From contig DBGFNI010000014.1 of the NCBI GenBank assembly GCA_048527645.1, positions 1 through 34,996 on the forward strand: a DNA stretch of 34,996 nt, in the 5' to 3' direction. The notes beneath the pieces are model-generated. The model saw only the letters and a list, made by a program, of their open reading frames with translations. It did not search any database and was not told where the DNA came from. Both the position numbers and the translations under genes were made by a program. This document shows, piece after piece, positions 14,911 to 22,028 of the stretch. This DNA comes from HGM12669 sp048527645 (GTDB taxonomy: Bacteria > Bacillota > Clostridia > Oscillospirales > CAG-272). Each line of letters begins with the position of its first letter. The first letter of the stretch is position 1.

Positions 14911-16469
14911 AATTGTTGCCTCTCTTTTCCGTGCAGCTTGCTGCGCACAAATTTTTTCAGCATGCGGATGCCTGCCCGGTTGCTTTTGCAAGCGGTGAGC
15001 AGCAACGCGCCCTCATAGGTGGAGAGCCCCACAATGCATTTTCCCAAAAACATCCACAGCCCGCCGGGAAGCGGCAAAACCGTGAGAAGCGTCAGGGGAA
15101 CGCACGCGGCAAGCGCGGCGAGGAAAAAGCGGATATACTCCCCCCGCACCGCGAAAAAGCGGTATTCCGGCAGATAATGCCGGATCGAGCGGTTGAGCAA
15201 AACCACGGTGAAAACGACGGAAACGCTGGTGGACAGCGCAATGCCCAAAATGCCGATGACAAAGGACAGAGCGACGCTCAGCACCGCATTCAGAACAACG
15301 CCGAAGAGAGAAAGAATCAGCGGTGTTTTTGTGTTTTGATGCGAATAATGCGCGCGCAGATACAGCTCTCGCACGGCGGACGCGGGAATCCCCGCGCAAA
15401 GACCGATGAGTGCCACGGCGGTGCGCTGTGTGTCCGCGGCGGTAAAGCTGCCGCGCTGATAAATGATTTTCACAATGTCACCGGCGGAAAAAACAGCCAC
15501 AAGCGAAACGGGAATCAGGATCCAAAGCACCATTGTGACCGATCGGGTGAGGGTCTTTGTCATCTCTTTTTGATTGTTTTGCGCGACATATTCGGAAAAT
15601 TTTGAAAACAAAATCAGTCCCACCGAAACGGTGAAGGAGGCGGTGACAAACTGCTCCAGCGTGTTTGCATACGCATAGGAGGACACGGTTCCCTCGCCCA
15701 AAAGCGAACAGATGATTTTATCTATGATATGATTGCACTGCACGAGCAGATTGCTCAGCAGCAGCGGAACGGACAGCTTCAGAATGTTTTTGACCTTGGC
15801 GTCGTGAAAGGGCGATATGGGTCGGAAATGAAAGATCCTGCGGCAGCACGCCGCCAGCAGACCGATCTGAATGAGATTGGCCAGAACAAAGCCGATCACC
15901 AGCGCATACAGCCCGATCTTTGCGCCCAGCAGCATCATAAACAGAATGATGACGGGGTTGACAATGACGCCGTACAGCTTTCCCGGAATATAGGAATCGT
16001 TTGCATTGAGCACCGCGGCCAGATTGGACTGAAACGCGGCGAAGAGAATCGTCAGTGAAAACAAGCGCAGATAGCGGATGAGCAACGCGCTCTGCGCGCC
16101 GGTATATCCGGGGCACAAAATCTTTGCAAGCAGCGGTGCACAGAGCACCAGCATGCCGACCAGGACAACGCTGAAAAGCAGATACATGGTCATGACCTTG
16201 CGTGCCACGGTGTTTGCGGCTTTCACGCCGCTTTGCGTTCTGGTCTGGATATAGACCGTCACCAGCCCCATCGTGAGCGCCTCGGTGAACGCAAAAGAGA
16301 GCCCCAGCATAAAATCGCTGGAAGTAAAATAAATATCTGTCTGATAATCGGAGCCGAAGGAAAAGGCGATCATTGCCTGCCGCAAAAAGCCCAAAACCTT
16401 TGACAGCAGCATAATGACCGTCACCCATGTGACATTTTTCAATACCGAATCACTGTTTTTGTTTTCCAT
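14907..16469 (-). CDS. murJ: MurJ/MviN-like lipid flippase (MOP superfamily)
   Basis: A 520-residue polytopic membrane protein, about 14 helices, with the MurJ start: LLSKVLGFLRQAMIAFSFG followed by SDYQTDIYFTSSDFMLGL. MurJ flips lipid II across the membrane; relatives move other undecaprenyl-linked sugars. Other conserved pieces are VLNANDSYIPGKL and a fold repeat in the second half (IIYQRGSFTAADTQRTAVAL). It overlaps the GH29 gene by four bases, an unusual partner for a lipid II flippase, so a polysaccharide-specific role is worth considering. The ribosome site before ATG 16469 is weak. A hairpin at 16484-16519 lies just upstream. Confidence 0.88.
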   Translation of the reverse strand: MENKNSDSVLKNVTWVTVIMLLSKVLGFLRQAMIAFSFGSDYQTDIYFTSSDFMLGLSFAFTEALTMGLVTVYIQTRTQSGVKAANTVARKVMTMYLLFSVVLVGMLVLCAPLLAKILCPGYTGAQSALLIRYLRLFSLTILFAAFQSNLAAVLNANDSYIPGKLYGVIVNPVIILFMMLLGAKIGLYALVIGFVLANLIQIGLLAACCRRIFHFRPISPFHDAKVKNILKLSVPLLLSNLLVQCNHIIDKIICSLLGEGTVSSYAYANTLEQFVTASFTVSVGLILFSKFSEYVAQNNQKEMTKTLTRSVTMVLWILIPVSLVAVFSAGDIVKIIYQRGSFTAADTQRTAVALIGLCAGIPASAVRELYLRAHYSHQNTKTPLILSLFGVVLNAVLSVALSFVIGILGIALSTSVSVVFTVVLLNRSIRHYLPEYRFFAVRGEYIRFFLAALAACVPLTLLTVLPLPGGLWMFLGKCIVGLSTYEGALLLTACKSNRAGIRMLKKFVRSKLHGKERQQL

Positions 16470-16483
16470 TGCTACTCACTGAT

Positions 16484-16525
16484 AAAAGGGGTGACGGCGA
16501 ATGCACGTCAACCCCTTTCGTTTTT
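16484..16525. terminator. terminator after the fba-degT operon
   Basis: AAAGGGGTGACG (16485-16496) pairs with CGTCAACCCCTTT (16506-16518) with one bulged base. TTTTAT follows on the - strand and a seven-T run on the + strand. It ends the DegT gene and separates it from murJ. The same DNA holds a promoter-like TTGACG/TTTTAT pair on the - strand. Confidence 0.65.
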
Positions 16526-16543
16526 TTGTTCGGTTGCCTGTGA

Positions 16544-17734
16544 TCAGCCCAATACCTTTTTTGCGGCATCGCGGATGACGCCGATCTTCCATTCGCAGTC
16601 CTTTGCCTGCCACTCCCATTCACCGTTCCCCCAGGGCTGAATCCCGGTGTAAACGGTTGTGGAAAGATACTTCAAGGTGTTGGGGCACATATCGGGCGTA
16701 TAGTCCATCTGCAGTCCCTGATTCTGCGGCATTTTGAAAGGATCCATGCCGGGATTGAGCGCGCCGCGGTGCTCCAGAATCGGCAGCCAGTTGGTATATA
16801 CATGCTTACCCGTGTTGATCGGGACGGTGCCCCAGACGCCTTCGCAGGCGGCAAAGGCTGCTGCCTGTTCGGGTGTGTCAAAGCGGATGGCGATGATGCC
16901 GGTTGCGCGGCCTGACGCATCGTGCGAGGGGATGAGATCGACCACGTCGCGGATGCCGTTTTCCACATAATCCAAAGAATGCTTCAGATCGTCCACCAGC
17001 GGATCCAGACGCTTGAGCTGCTCACGCAGAATGGCAGCGGAGATCTCGTTTGCGCGGTATTCGGTGCCGCAGAAGAGGCTTTGATCGACATTTTCCAGCT
17101 GGTTGCCGAAATAAGCAACCGCGGAGGAATCGTGATAGATCAGCGCCTTTTGGTAAATATCCTGATTGTCGGTCACCAGGCATCCGCCCTCGCCGGCGGT
17201 CAGAATCTTATAGAAATTGAACGAAAAGGCGCCGACGTCACCGATTGTGCCCAAGCGCTTGCCCTGCCAGGTAGAGCCGTTTGCCTGGCAAGCGTCCTCC
17301 AGCACCATGATGCCATGCTTCTTTGCAACTTCCATGATTTTGCCCATATCACAGGGGAAGCCCTGCATGTGAACCGGGATGATTGCCTTGGTGTGCGGGG
17401 TGATTTTTTTCTCCATGTCCTGCACATCGAGGGTCAGCGTTTCATCCACCTCGGCGATAACGGGGATTGCGCCGACGGCGGTGACAGCCAGTGCGGTTGC
17501 AATGTATGTATAGCCGGGAACGATAACCTCGTCCCCGGGGCCGATGCCCATTCCGACCAGTGCGGAAATCAGCGCCGCCTTGCCGGAGGTCATGAGAATG
17601 GCGTGCTCCATGCCCAGCTTTGCGCGGAATTCTTCCTCAAAGCTGAAACATTCCTTGCCCTCTGTCTTGAATATCTTTTTGCCGTTGATGACACGGGCGA
17701 CCGCGTCGATTTCTTCCTGTCCGATTCTGTACAT
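16544..17734 (-). CDS. DegT/DnrJ/EryC1/StrS family PLP aminotransferase
   Basis: A 396-residue PLP enzyme of the sugar-aminotransferase type. MTSGKAALISAL, DEVIVPGYTYIATALAV, VLEDACQANGSTW (Asp contacts the PLP ring) and AFSFNFYKILTAGEGG (Lys176 forms the Schiff base) are the conserved blocks. Members usually aminate keto-sugars bound to a nucleotide for surface glycans or antibiotics. The C-terminal third has an unusual aromatic stretch (WGNGEWEWQAKDCEW). It lies 45 bases after fba in a two-gene operon with no other nucleotide-sugar genes, so its substrate is open. AAGGAG lies about 12 bases before the ATG. Confidence 0.92.
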   Translation of the reverse strand: MYRIGQEEIDAVARVINGKKIFKTEGKECFSFEEEFRAKLGMEHAILMTSGKAALISALVGMGIGPGDEVIVPGYTYIATALAVTAVGAIPVIAEVDETLTLDVQDMEKKITPHTKAIIPVHMQGFPCDMGKIMEVAKKHGIMVLEDACQANGSTWQGKRLGTIGDVGAFSFNFYKILTAGEGGCLVTDNQDIYQKALIYHDSSAVAYFGNQLENVDQSLFCGTEYRANEISAAILREQLKRLDPLVDDLKHSLDYVENGIRDVVDLIPSHDASGRATGIIAIRFDTPEQAAAFAACEGVWGTVPINTGKHVYTNWLPILEHRGALNPGMDPFKMPQNQGLQMDYTPDMCPNTLKYLSTTVYTGIQPWGNGEWEWQAKDCEWKIGVIRDAAKKVLG

Positions 17735-17779
17735 ATGCTTGCTGTTCTCCTTCCAGTCGTACGATTGCGCGCTTGAGAC

Positions 17780-18643
17780 TTATGCCTTGCCGACAGAGCC
17801 GAAAAGCTCCATTTTCTCTTTCACGGTGGCCTTGATGGCTTCTACACCGGGTGCCAGCAGCTTTCTGGGGTCAAAGCCCTTGCCCTCCAGATCCTTGCCT
17901 GCCTCGATATACTTTCTGGTTGCCTCTGCAAATGCCAGCTGACACTCCGTGTTGACGTTGATCTTGGAAACGCCCAGAGAAATTGCCTTTTTGATCATGT
18001 CGGCGGGGATTCCCGTGCCGCCGTGGAGCACCAGCGGCATCTCGCCGGTCTTCTCCTGAACGGCTGCCAGCGTTTCAAAGCTCAGCCCCGGCCAGTTTGC
18101 CGGATATTTGCCGTGAATGTTGCCGATGCCGGCTGCCAGCATGGTGACGCCCAGATCGGCGATCATTTTGCACTCGTCGGGATCAGCGCATTCGCCCGCG
18201 CCGACAACGCCGTCTTCCTCGCCGCCGATGGCGCCGACCTCCGCCTCCAGAGAGAGACCGAGCTTGTCGGTCAGCTCGACCAGCTCGCGGGTCTTTGCGA
18301 TGTTTTCTTCAATCGGATAGTGCGAGCCGTCGAACATGACGGAAGAAAATCCGGCTTCGATACATTTCTTTGCGCCCTCATAGGTGCCGTGGTCCAGATG
18401 CAGCGCAACGGGAACGGTGATGCCCAGCTCGTTGATCATGCCGTTTACCATCCCGACAACGGTGGTAAAGCCGCACATGTATTTTCCGGCGCCCTCAGAC
18501 ACGCCGAGAATGACAGGGCTGTTGAGCTCCTGCGCGGTTTGCAGAATGGCCTTGGTCCACTCCAGGTTGTTGATGTTGAACTGACCGACGGCATATTTGC
18601 CCTGTTTTGCTTTGGTAAGCATTTCCTTTGCTGATACTAACAT
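17780..18643 (-). CDS. fba: class II fructose-bisphosphate aldolase
   Basis: A zinc-dependent aldolase of 287 residues that splits fructose-1,6-bisphosphate into dihydroxyacetone phosphate and glyceraldehyde-3-phosphate. HLDHGTYEGAKKCIEAGFSSVMFDGSHY (from 82; zinc His85) is the signature, followed by EAEVGAIGGEEDG, AAGIGNIHGKYP (zinc His), VLHGGTGI (zinc His) and INVNTE (phosphate binding). ATG 18643 has GGAGG seven bases upstream; an in-frame TTG two codons earlier is less likely. It is the first gene of the fba-degT operon. A tagatose-bisphosphate aldolase is an alternative within the same family. Confidence 0.95.
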   Translation of the reverse strand: MLVSAKEMLTKAKQGKYAVGQFNINNLEWTKAILQTAQELNSPVILGVSEGAGKYMCGFTTVVGMVNGMINELGITVPVALHLDHGTYEGAKKCIEAGFSSVMFDGSHYPIEENIAKTRELVELTDKLGLSLEAEVGAIGGEEDGVVGAGECADPDECKMIADLGVTMLAAGIGNIHGKYPANWPGLSFETLAAVQEKTGEMPLVLHGGTGIPADMIKKAISLGVSKINVNTECQLAFAEATRKYIEAGKDLEGKGFDPRKLLAPGVEAIKATVKEKMELFGSVGKA

Positions 18644-18675
18644 AATCAATCCTCCGTTATTTTAATTGGTGCGTC

Positions 18676-18703
18676 AAATGCGGGATGCTTTTCGCACGCA
18701 TTT
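18676..18703 (-). other. leader hairpin upstream of fba
   Basis: On the - strand AAATGCG and CGCATTT form a seven-pair stem around a 14-base loop inside the presumed fba leader. No T-run follows, so it is not a terminator; mRNA stability is one possible role. Confidence 0.35.
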
Positions 18704-18717
18704 TTATCCTTATATAG

Positions 18718-18744
18718 TGTATACCAAAACACCCGGAAAATCAA
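18718..18744 (-). promoter_or_regulatory. possible promoter of the fba-degT operon
   Basis: On the - strand TTGATT (18744-18739) lies 15 bases before TATACA (18723-18718). The spacing is short. The AT-rich stretch CACTATATAAGG just downstream offers another -10 choice, so only the neighbourhood is trusted. Confidence 0.35.
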
Positions 18745-18952
18745 GAGCTTTCCGCAACATTCACAATTTTTTCATTTTATTTTGCGTTGACGGTTTCCTC
18801 TTGCCGTTTCGGCGTCGCGGGCATTTGTGTCGGGCGCGGCATATGCTGAAATCAGAGAAGCGGTGAAAAATGTTTGCAGGTGTTTAATTTGCCGCGGCAG
18901 CGTGCATAATGTCAGTGAGAGCAACAACGAGAACATAGGAGAGTGAATAAAG

Positions 18953-19363
18953 GTGACTGTTAAAAGAGGGGATATTTTTTATGCGGATTTGAGCCCGGTG
19001 GTCGGCTCGGAACAGGGCGGACTGCGCCCGGTGCTGATTGTGCAGAACGATGTGGGCAATCGGCACAGCCCAACGGTGATTGCCGCCGCAATCACCAGTC
19101 AGCTGTCCAAGGCGCATCTGCCGACGCACATTGACGTCTTTGCAGACCATTACGGCCTGAGCAAGGATTCTGTGATTCTGCTGGAGCAGATCCGTACATT
19201 GGATAAGCGCCGCCTGCGCGAGAAGGTCGGACATCTGGACCCGGAAGTGATGCAGCAGGTCAACCATGCCATTTCCGTCAGCTTCGGGCTGGGACTGCCG
19301 CAGAGCGGCACGGCTCCGGCTGCCGCGGCAGCGGTGCTGGACCGTCATGAAATAACGGGATGA
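18953..19363 (+). CDS. MazF/NdoA-type endoribonuclease toxin
   Basis: A 136-residue mRNA interferase of the PemK/MazF fold. VKRGDIFYADLSPVVGSEQGGLRPVLIVQND opens the protein; Arg25 and Thr48 (AAITSQ) stand at the positions of the catalytic pair in Bacillus NdoA, and HIDVFADHYGLSKDSVILLEQIRTLDK follows as in that protein. The end carries an extra Ala-rich tail (about 18 residues) beyond the usual 116-120. GTG 18953 has AGGAG about 11 bases upstream. No MazE-like antitoxin frame is found in the 300 bases upstream or directly downstream, and the alr gene that often accompanies ndoA is absent. Confidence 0.92.
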   Translation: MTVKRGDIFYADLSPVVGSEQGGLRPVLIVQNDVGNRHSPTVIAAAITSQLSKAHLPTHIDVFADHYGLSKDSVILLEQIRTLDKRRLREKVGHLDPEVMQQVNHAISVSFGLGLPQSGTAPAAAAAVLDRHEITG

Positions 19364-19373
19364 GGAAAAATGG

Positions 19374-19415
19374 CGGCATGCTTTTGACAAATGCCGGGAA
19401 AAACTGTGTTTTTTT
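19374..19415 (+). terminator. weak terminator candidate after mazF
   Basis: CGGCAT (19374-19379) and ATGCCG (19391-19396) form a short stem; a T-run at 19409-19415 follows after 12 bases, which is farther than usual. It may only be partly efficient. Confidence 0.3.
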
Positions 19416-19426
19416 ACCGCATGCAT

Positions 19427-19437
19427 GCATATAATAC
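19427..19437 (+). promoter_or_regulatory. possible -10 element of spoVM
   Basis: The stretch GCATGCATATAATACAG holds both a perfect TATAAT and a CATATAAT resembling the sigma-E (CATACAAT) or sigma-K -10 element. No -35 match at correct distance was found for any of them. SpoVM of Bacillus is transcribed by sigma-E, so a mother-cell promoter is expected here, but the call is tentative. Confidence 0.3.
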
Positions 19438-19481
19438 AGTAATCAACAATATTTTATGGGAAAGGCCCGGGTAAATATATG

Positions 19482-19553
19482 ATGAAAATTGTCGTATGGC
19501 GTTCGCCCCGCTTTTTGTCTTCGCTGCTGAAACGGATTTTTAAGATCGATTGA
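19482..19553 (+). CDS. spoVM: SpoVM-like spore coat anchoring peptide
   Basis: A 23-residue frame that begins MKIVVWRSPRFL and ends with KRIFKID before TGA. Bacillus SpoVM (26 residues, MKFYTIKLPKFLGG...) aligns without gaps over the first 12: Met1, Lys2, Pro9, a basic residue at 10, Phe11 and Leu12 agree, and Pro9 is the residue needed for recognition of convex membrane. The rest is an amphipathic basic helix, as expected for a peptide that marks the forespore surface and recruits SpoIVA. A Met codon just before (19479) would give a 24-residue form; the Pro9 register favours 19482. The ribosome site (GGGAAAGG) is rather distant. It is too small for most gene finders. Confidence 0.8.
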   Translation: MKIVVWRSPRFLSSLLKRIFKID

Positions 19554-19623
19554 TCCGGCACCAAACGCGCGGCGGCACCGCGCCCGTGCGGGAGACGCTG
19601 GCGGTCTTGCGTTGTGTTTTTCG

Positions 19624-19645
19624 GCGTGGTGCACGCGCTTTTTTT
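19624..19645 (+). terminator. terminator after spoVM
   Basis: GCGTG (19624-19628) and CACGC (19632-19636) form a tight five-pair hairpin with loop GTG, followed by a seven-T run at 19639-19645. It separates spoVM from the upp promoter. The 19554-19623 stretch otherwise shows only GC-rich sequence without a gene. Confidence 0.5.
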
Positions 19646-19675
19646 CCTGCCGTTGCGCGAGGAATAAAAAAACTA

Positions 19676-19704
19676 TTGAAAATTCGGGAAAAGTCTGTTA
19701 TAAT
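19676..19704 (+). promoter_or_regulatory. sigma-A promoter of upp
   Basis: TTGAAA at 19676-19681 and TATAAT at 19699-19704 are exactly 17 bases apart. Transcription would begin near 19711, about 35 bases before the start codon. Confidence 0.85.
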
Positions 19705-19745
19705 GGTAGAGGAAATGAATACTGTGAAAAAGGAAGGACTGTACC

Positions 19746-20387
19746 ATGTATCAGAATTATCCCAATATTACGATTTTCGATCATCCGTTGATCAGTCATA
19801 AACTGGCAATTCTCCGTCAGGAAATGACCGGCTCCAAGCAGTTCCGCGAGCTGGTGAATGAGATCGCAATGCTGATGGGCTATGAGGCGATGCGAGATCT
19901 GCCGACGGAAACCGTGAAAATCAAAACGCCCTTAAAGGAAGCAAATGTGAAAATGCTGTCCGGCAAAAAACTGGCGTTTGTGCCGATTCTGCGCGCGGGA
20001 CTGGGCATGCTTGACGGCGTGCTCGCATTGGTGCCCTCTGCCAAAATCGGGCATATCGGTCTGTATCGGGATCATGAGACGCTCCAGCCCAAGGAGTATT
20101 ACTGCAAGCTGCCGGAGGATATTCAGAACAGACAGGTTATTTTGCTGGATCCGATGCTGGCAACCGGCGGTTCCGGCTCTGCTGCGATTGATTTTATCAA
20201 GCAGCGCGGATGCAACAACATCAAGTTTATGGCAATTCTTGCCGCGCCGGAGGGCTTGCAGCGCATCTCTGCCGATCATCCCGATGTGCAGGTATACTGT
20301 GCTGCGGTGGATGAGAGGCTCAACGAAAACGGTTACATCCTTCCGGGACTCGGCGACGCAGGCGACCGACTCTTCGGCACACTCTGA
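19746..20387 (+). CDS. upp: uracil phosphoribosyltransferase
   Basis: A 213-residue salvage enzyme that joins uracil and PRPP to give UMP. FVPILRAGLGMLDG (78-91) and VILLDPMLATGGSGSAAI (131-148) are the family and PRPP-binding motifs; the C-terminal GYILPGLGDAGDRLFGT holds the uracil-binding loop. The length is that of the family. GGAAGGAC lies before ATG 19746. It has its own promoter and a strong terminator, so it is a single-gene unit; no pyrimidine attenuator or uraA permease is next to it. Confidence 0.97.
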   Translation: MYQNYPNITIFDHPLISHKLAILRQEMTGSKQFRELVNEIAMLMGYEAMRDLPTETVKIKTPLKEANVKMLSGKKLAFVPILRAGLGMLDGVLALVPSAKIGHIGLYRDHETLQPKEYYCKLPEDIQNRQVILLDPMLATGGSGSAAIDFIKQRGCNNIKFMAILAAPEGLQRISADHPDVQVYCAAVDERLNENGYILPGLGDAGDRLFGTL

Positions 20388-20400
20388 TTCGTACGGATAT

Positions 20401-20439
20401 CAGACCGCTGTGGAAACACAGCGGTCTGTTTCTTTTTTC
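20401..20439 (+). terminator. terminator of upp
   Basis: CAGACCGCTGTG (20401-20412) and CACAGCGGTCTG (20417-20428) form a perfect 12-pair stem with a GAAA loop, followed by TTTCTTTTTT. Confidence 0.93.
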
Positions 20440-20445
20440 TACCGC

Positions 20446-20474
20446 TTGACGGCACAGCTGGGCGGGAGTATAAT
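20446..20474 (+). promoter_or_regulatory. sigma-A promoter of the MocR-type regulator
   Basis: TTGACG at 20446-20451 and a perfect TATAAT at 20469-20474 are 17 bases apart, directly after the upp terminator. About 46 bases of leader would follow. Confidence 0.85.
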
Positions 20475-20526
20475 GTATCTGGCATGGAAGAACTTTCGTA
20501 ATATTCAAAAATCAAGAGGTCAAAAG

Positions 20527-21933
20527 ATGCTGACATATGATTTAAAGCAGAAAAAGGAACATCCCGCGCAGCCGCTTTACATGGCGCTTTACCGCGCGAT
20601 CCGGCAGGACATCTGTGAGGGGAGACTCGCGCCGGGAGATCGGCTGCCCTCCAAGCGGGCGCTTGCCGCGCATTTGCAAATCAGCAAGGTGACGGTGGAA
20701 AACGCATACGCCCAGCTGGAGGCAGAGGGATATATCTGTGCCCGTCCGCGTTCCGGCTTTTATGTTGAGCAGTTGCCCGATGCGCTGACGCCGGAGCCGG
20801 AGGAGAAGGAAACAGTGCGAATAGACAGCGGCGGGCAGGACCGGGCGGTGCGGCTCGATTTGTGCAAAAACAGCATGCCCGCCGTGCTGTTTCCGTTTTC
20901 GCTGTGGGCAAAACTGACCCGTGAGGTGCTGACGGAGAGCGGGGAGATGCTGATGGAACAGGGGGATCCCGCCGGGGCATACCCGCTGCGGTGTGCCATT
21001 GCGGATTATTTGTATCGGATGCGCGGCATGACGGTTTCGGCGGAGCAGATCATCATCGGAGCGGGAACGGAGAATTTATACCAGCAATTGATTTTGCTTT
21101 TGGGGCACAGCAGACATTATGCGACGGAGGACCCCGGCTATCCGAAGATTCGCCGCCTGTTTGAGGCGGGTGAGGTGCGGTATTCACTGATTCCCATGGA
21201 TGAGCAGGGCGTGCTGCCGCAGGAATTGGCAGACAGCGGCGCGGAGATTCTCCATCTGTCGCCCAACCATCACTTCCCTACCGGGGTGGTGACGCCGGTG
21301 TCGCGCCGCCGGCAGCTGCTGAACTGGGCGCATGAAAAGCCGGAGCGGTATATCATCGAGGATGATTATGACAGTGAATTTCGCTTTACGGGCGCGCCGA
21401 TTCCGCCCATGTTCAGCGACTCGCACAACCAGAGTGTGATCTATCTGAACACGTTTTCCAAAACCATTTCTCCGGCGCTGCGTATTGCATATATGGTTTT
21501 GCCGCCGGCTCTTTTGCAGCGGTACCGGCAGCGTCTTGGCTTTTCCGGCGGGACAGTCTCTCTGACGGAGCAGCTGACGCTGACAAAATATCTGGAAAAC
21601 GGACAGTTTGAGCGGCATCTGATGCGGATGAAAAAGTATTACCGGCAGCTGCGTGACCTGCTGCTGCAGACGCTGCGCCAAATGCCCTTTTCCCGGCGGA
21701 TTCAAATACTGGAGCAGGACGCCGGGCTGCACTTCATTCTTCGCGTGGAGTGGGAGGGGGACGACCTTTCGCTCAAAGCGTTTTTTGATGAGAGGGGAAT
21801 CCGGGTACGCCTGTTGGACGAGTATTATGCCGCCGACGCCTCTCCTTGCCACACGCATTGTCTGCTGATCAACTATTCGGGGATAACGGCGGAACAGATT
21901 CGGCAGATACCGGCGCTTTTTGCGGGATTGTAA
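20527..21933 (+). CDS. MocR/PdxR family regulator (GntR HTH plus aminotransferase-like domain)
   Basis: A 468-residue fusion of a GntR winged helix-turn-helix (about 15-80: LYRAIRQDICEGRLAPGD, LPSKRALAAHLQISKVTV) with a fold-type I aminotransferase domain that binds PLP as effector. LNTFSKTISPALRIAYM places the PLP-binding Lys at residue 312, and IEDDYDSEFRF holds the ring-contacting Asp. Members activate pdxST, GABA use or D-Ala genes. None of these is adjacent; the downstream lipoprotein gene on the same strand, 95 bases away, is the only nearby candidate target. The frame is open far upstream into upp, but ATG 20527 follows AGAGGTC and the promoter, so that extension is not used. Confidence 0.92.
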   Translation: MLTYDLKQKKEHPAQPLYMALYRAIRQDICEGRLAPGDRLPSKRALAAHLQISKVTVENAYAQLEAEGYICARPRSGFYVEQLPDALTPEPEEKETVRIDSGGQDRAVRLDLCKNSMPAVLFPFSLWAKLTREVLTESGEMLMEQGDPAGAYPLRCAIADYLYRMRGMTVSAEQIIIGAGTENLYQQLILLLGHSRHYATEDPGYPKIRRLFEAGEVRYSLIPMDEQGVLPQELADSGAEILHLSPNHHFPTGVVTPVSRRRQLLNWAHEKPERYIIEDDYDSEFRFTGAPIPPMFSDSHNQSVIYLNTFSKTISPALRIAYMVLPPALLQRYRQRLGFSGGTVSLTEQLTLTKYLENGQFERHLMRMKKYYRQLRDLLLQTLRQMPFSRRIQILEQDAGLHFILRVEWEGDDLSLKAFFDERGIRVRLLDEYYAADASPCHTHCLLINYSGITAEQIRQIPALFAGL

Positions 21934-22028
21934 CCTGTTTTTCCGAAAACGGTTAGATGTTTTTCAATTTCTTTTCACAAAAGGAGGATATCGTTACAAC
22001 AGAAAGCAGAGAGACGGAGGAAAACAGC

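Noticed and set aside
18666..18866. 66-codon + strand frame before mazF, considered as antitoxin
   Set aside because: It has no MazE-like feature, overlaps the probable fba promoter and leader, lacks a ribosome site and ends 87 bases before mazF.
19978..20526. Upstream extension of the MocR frame through upp
   Set aside because: It overlaps upp in another frame and crosses a strong terminator and a promoter; the winged helix begins right after ATG 20527.
21934..21955. CCG-AAAA-CGG hairpin after the MocR gene as terminator
   Set aside because: Only three base pairs and no proper T-run; not enough to support a terminator.
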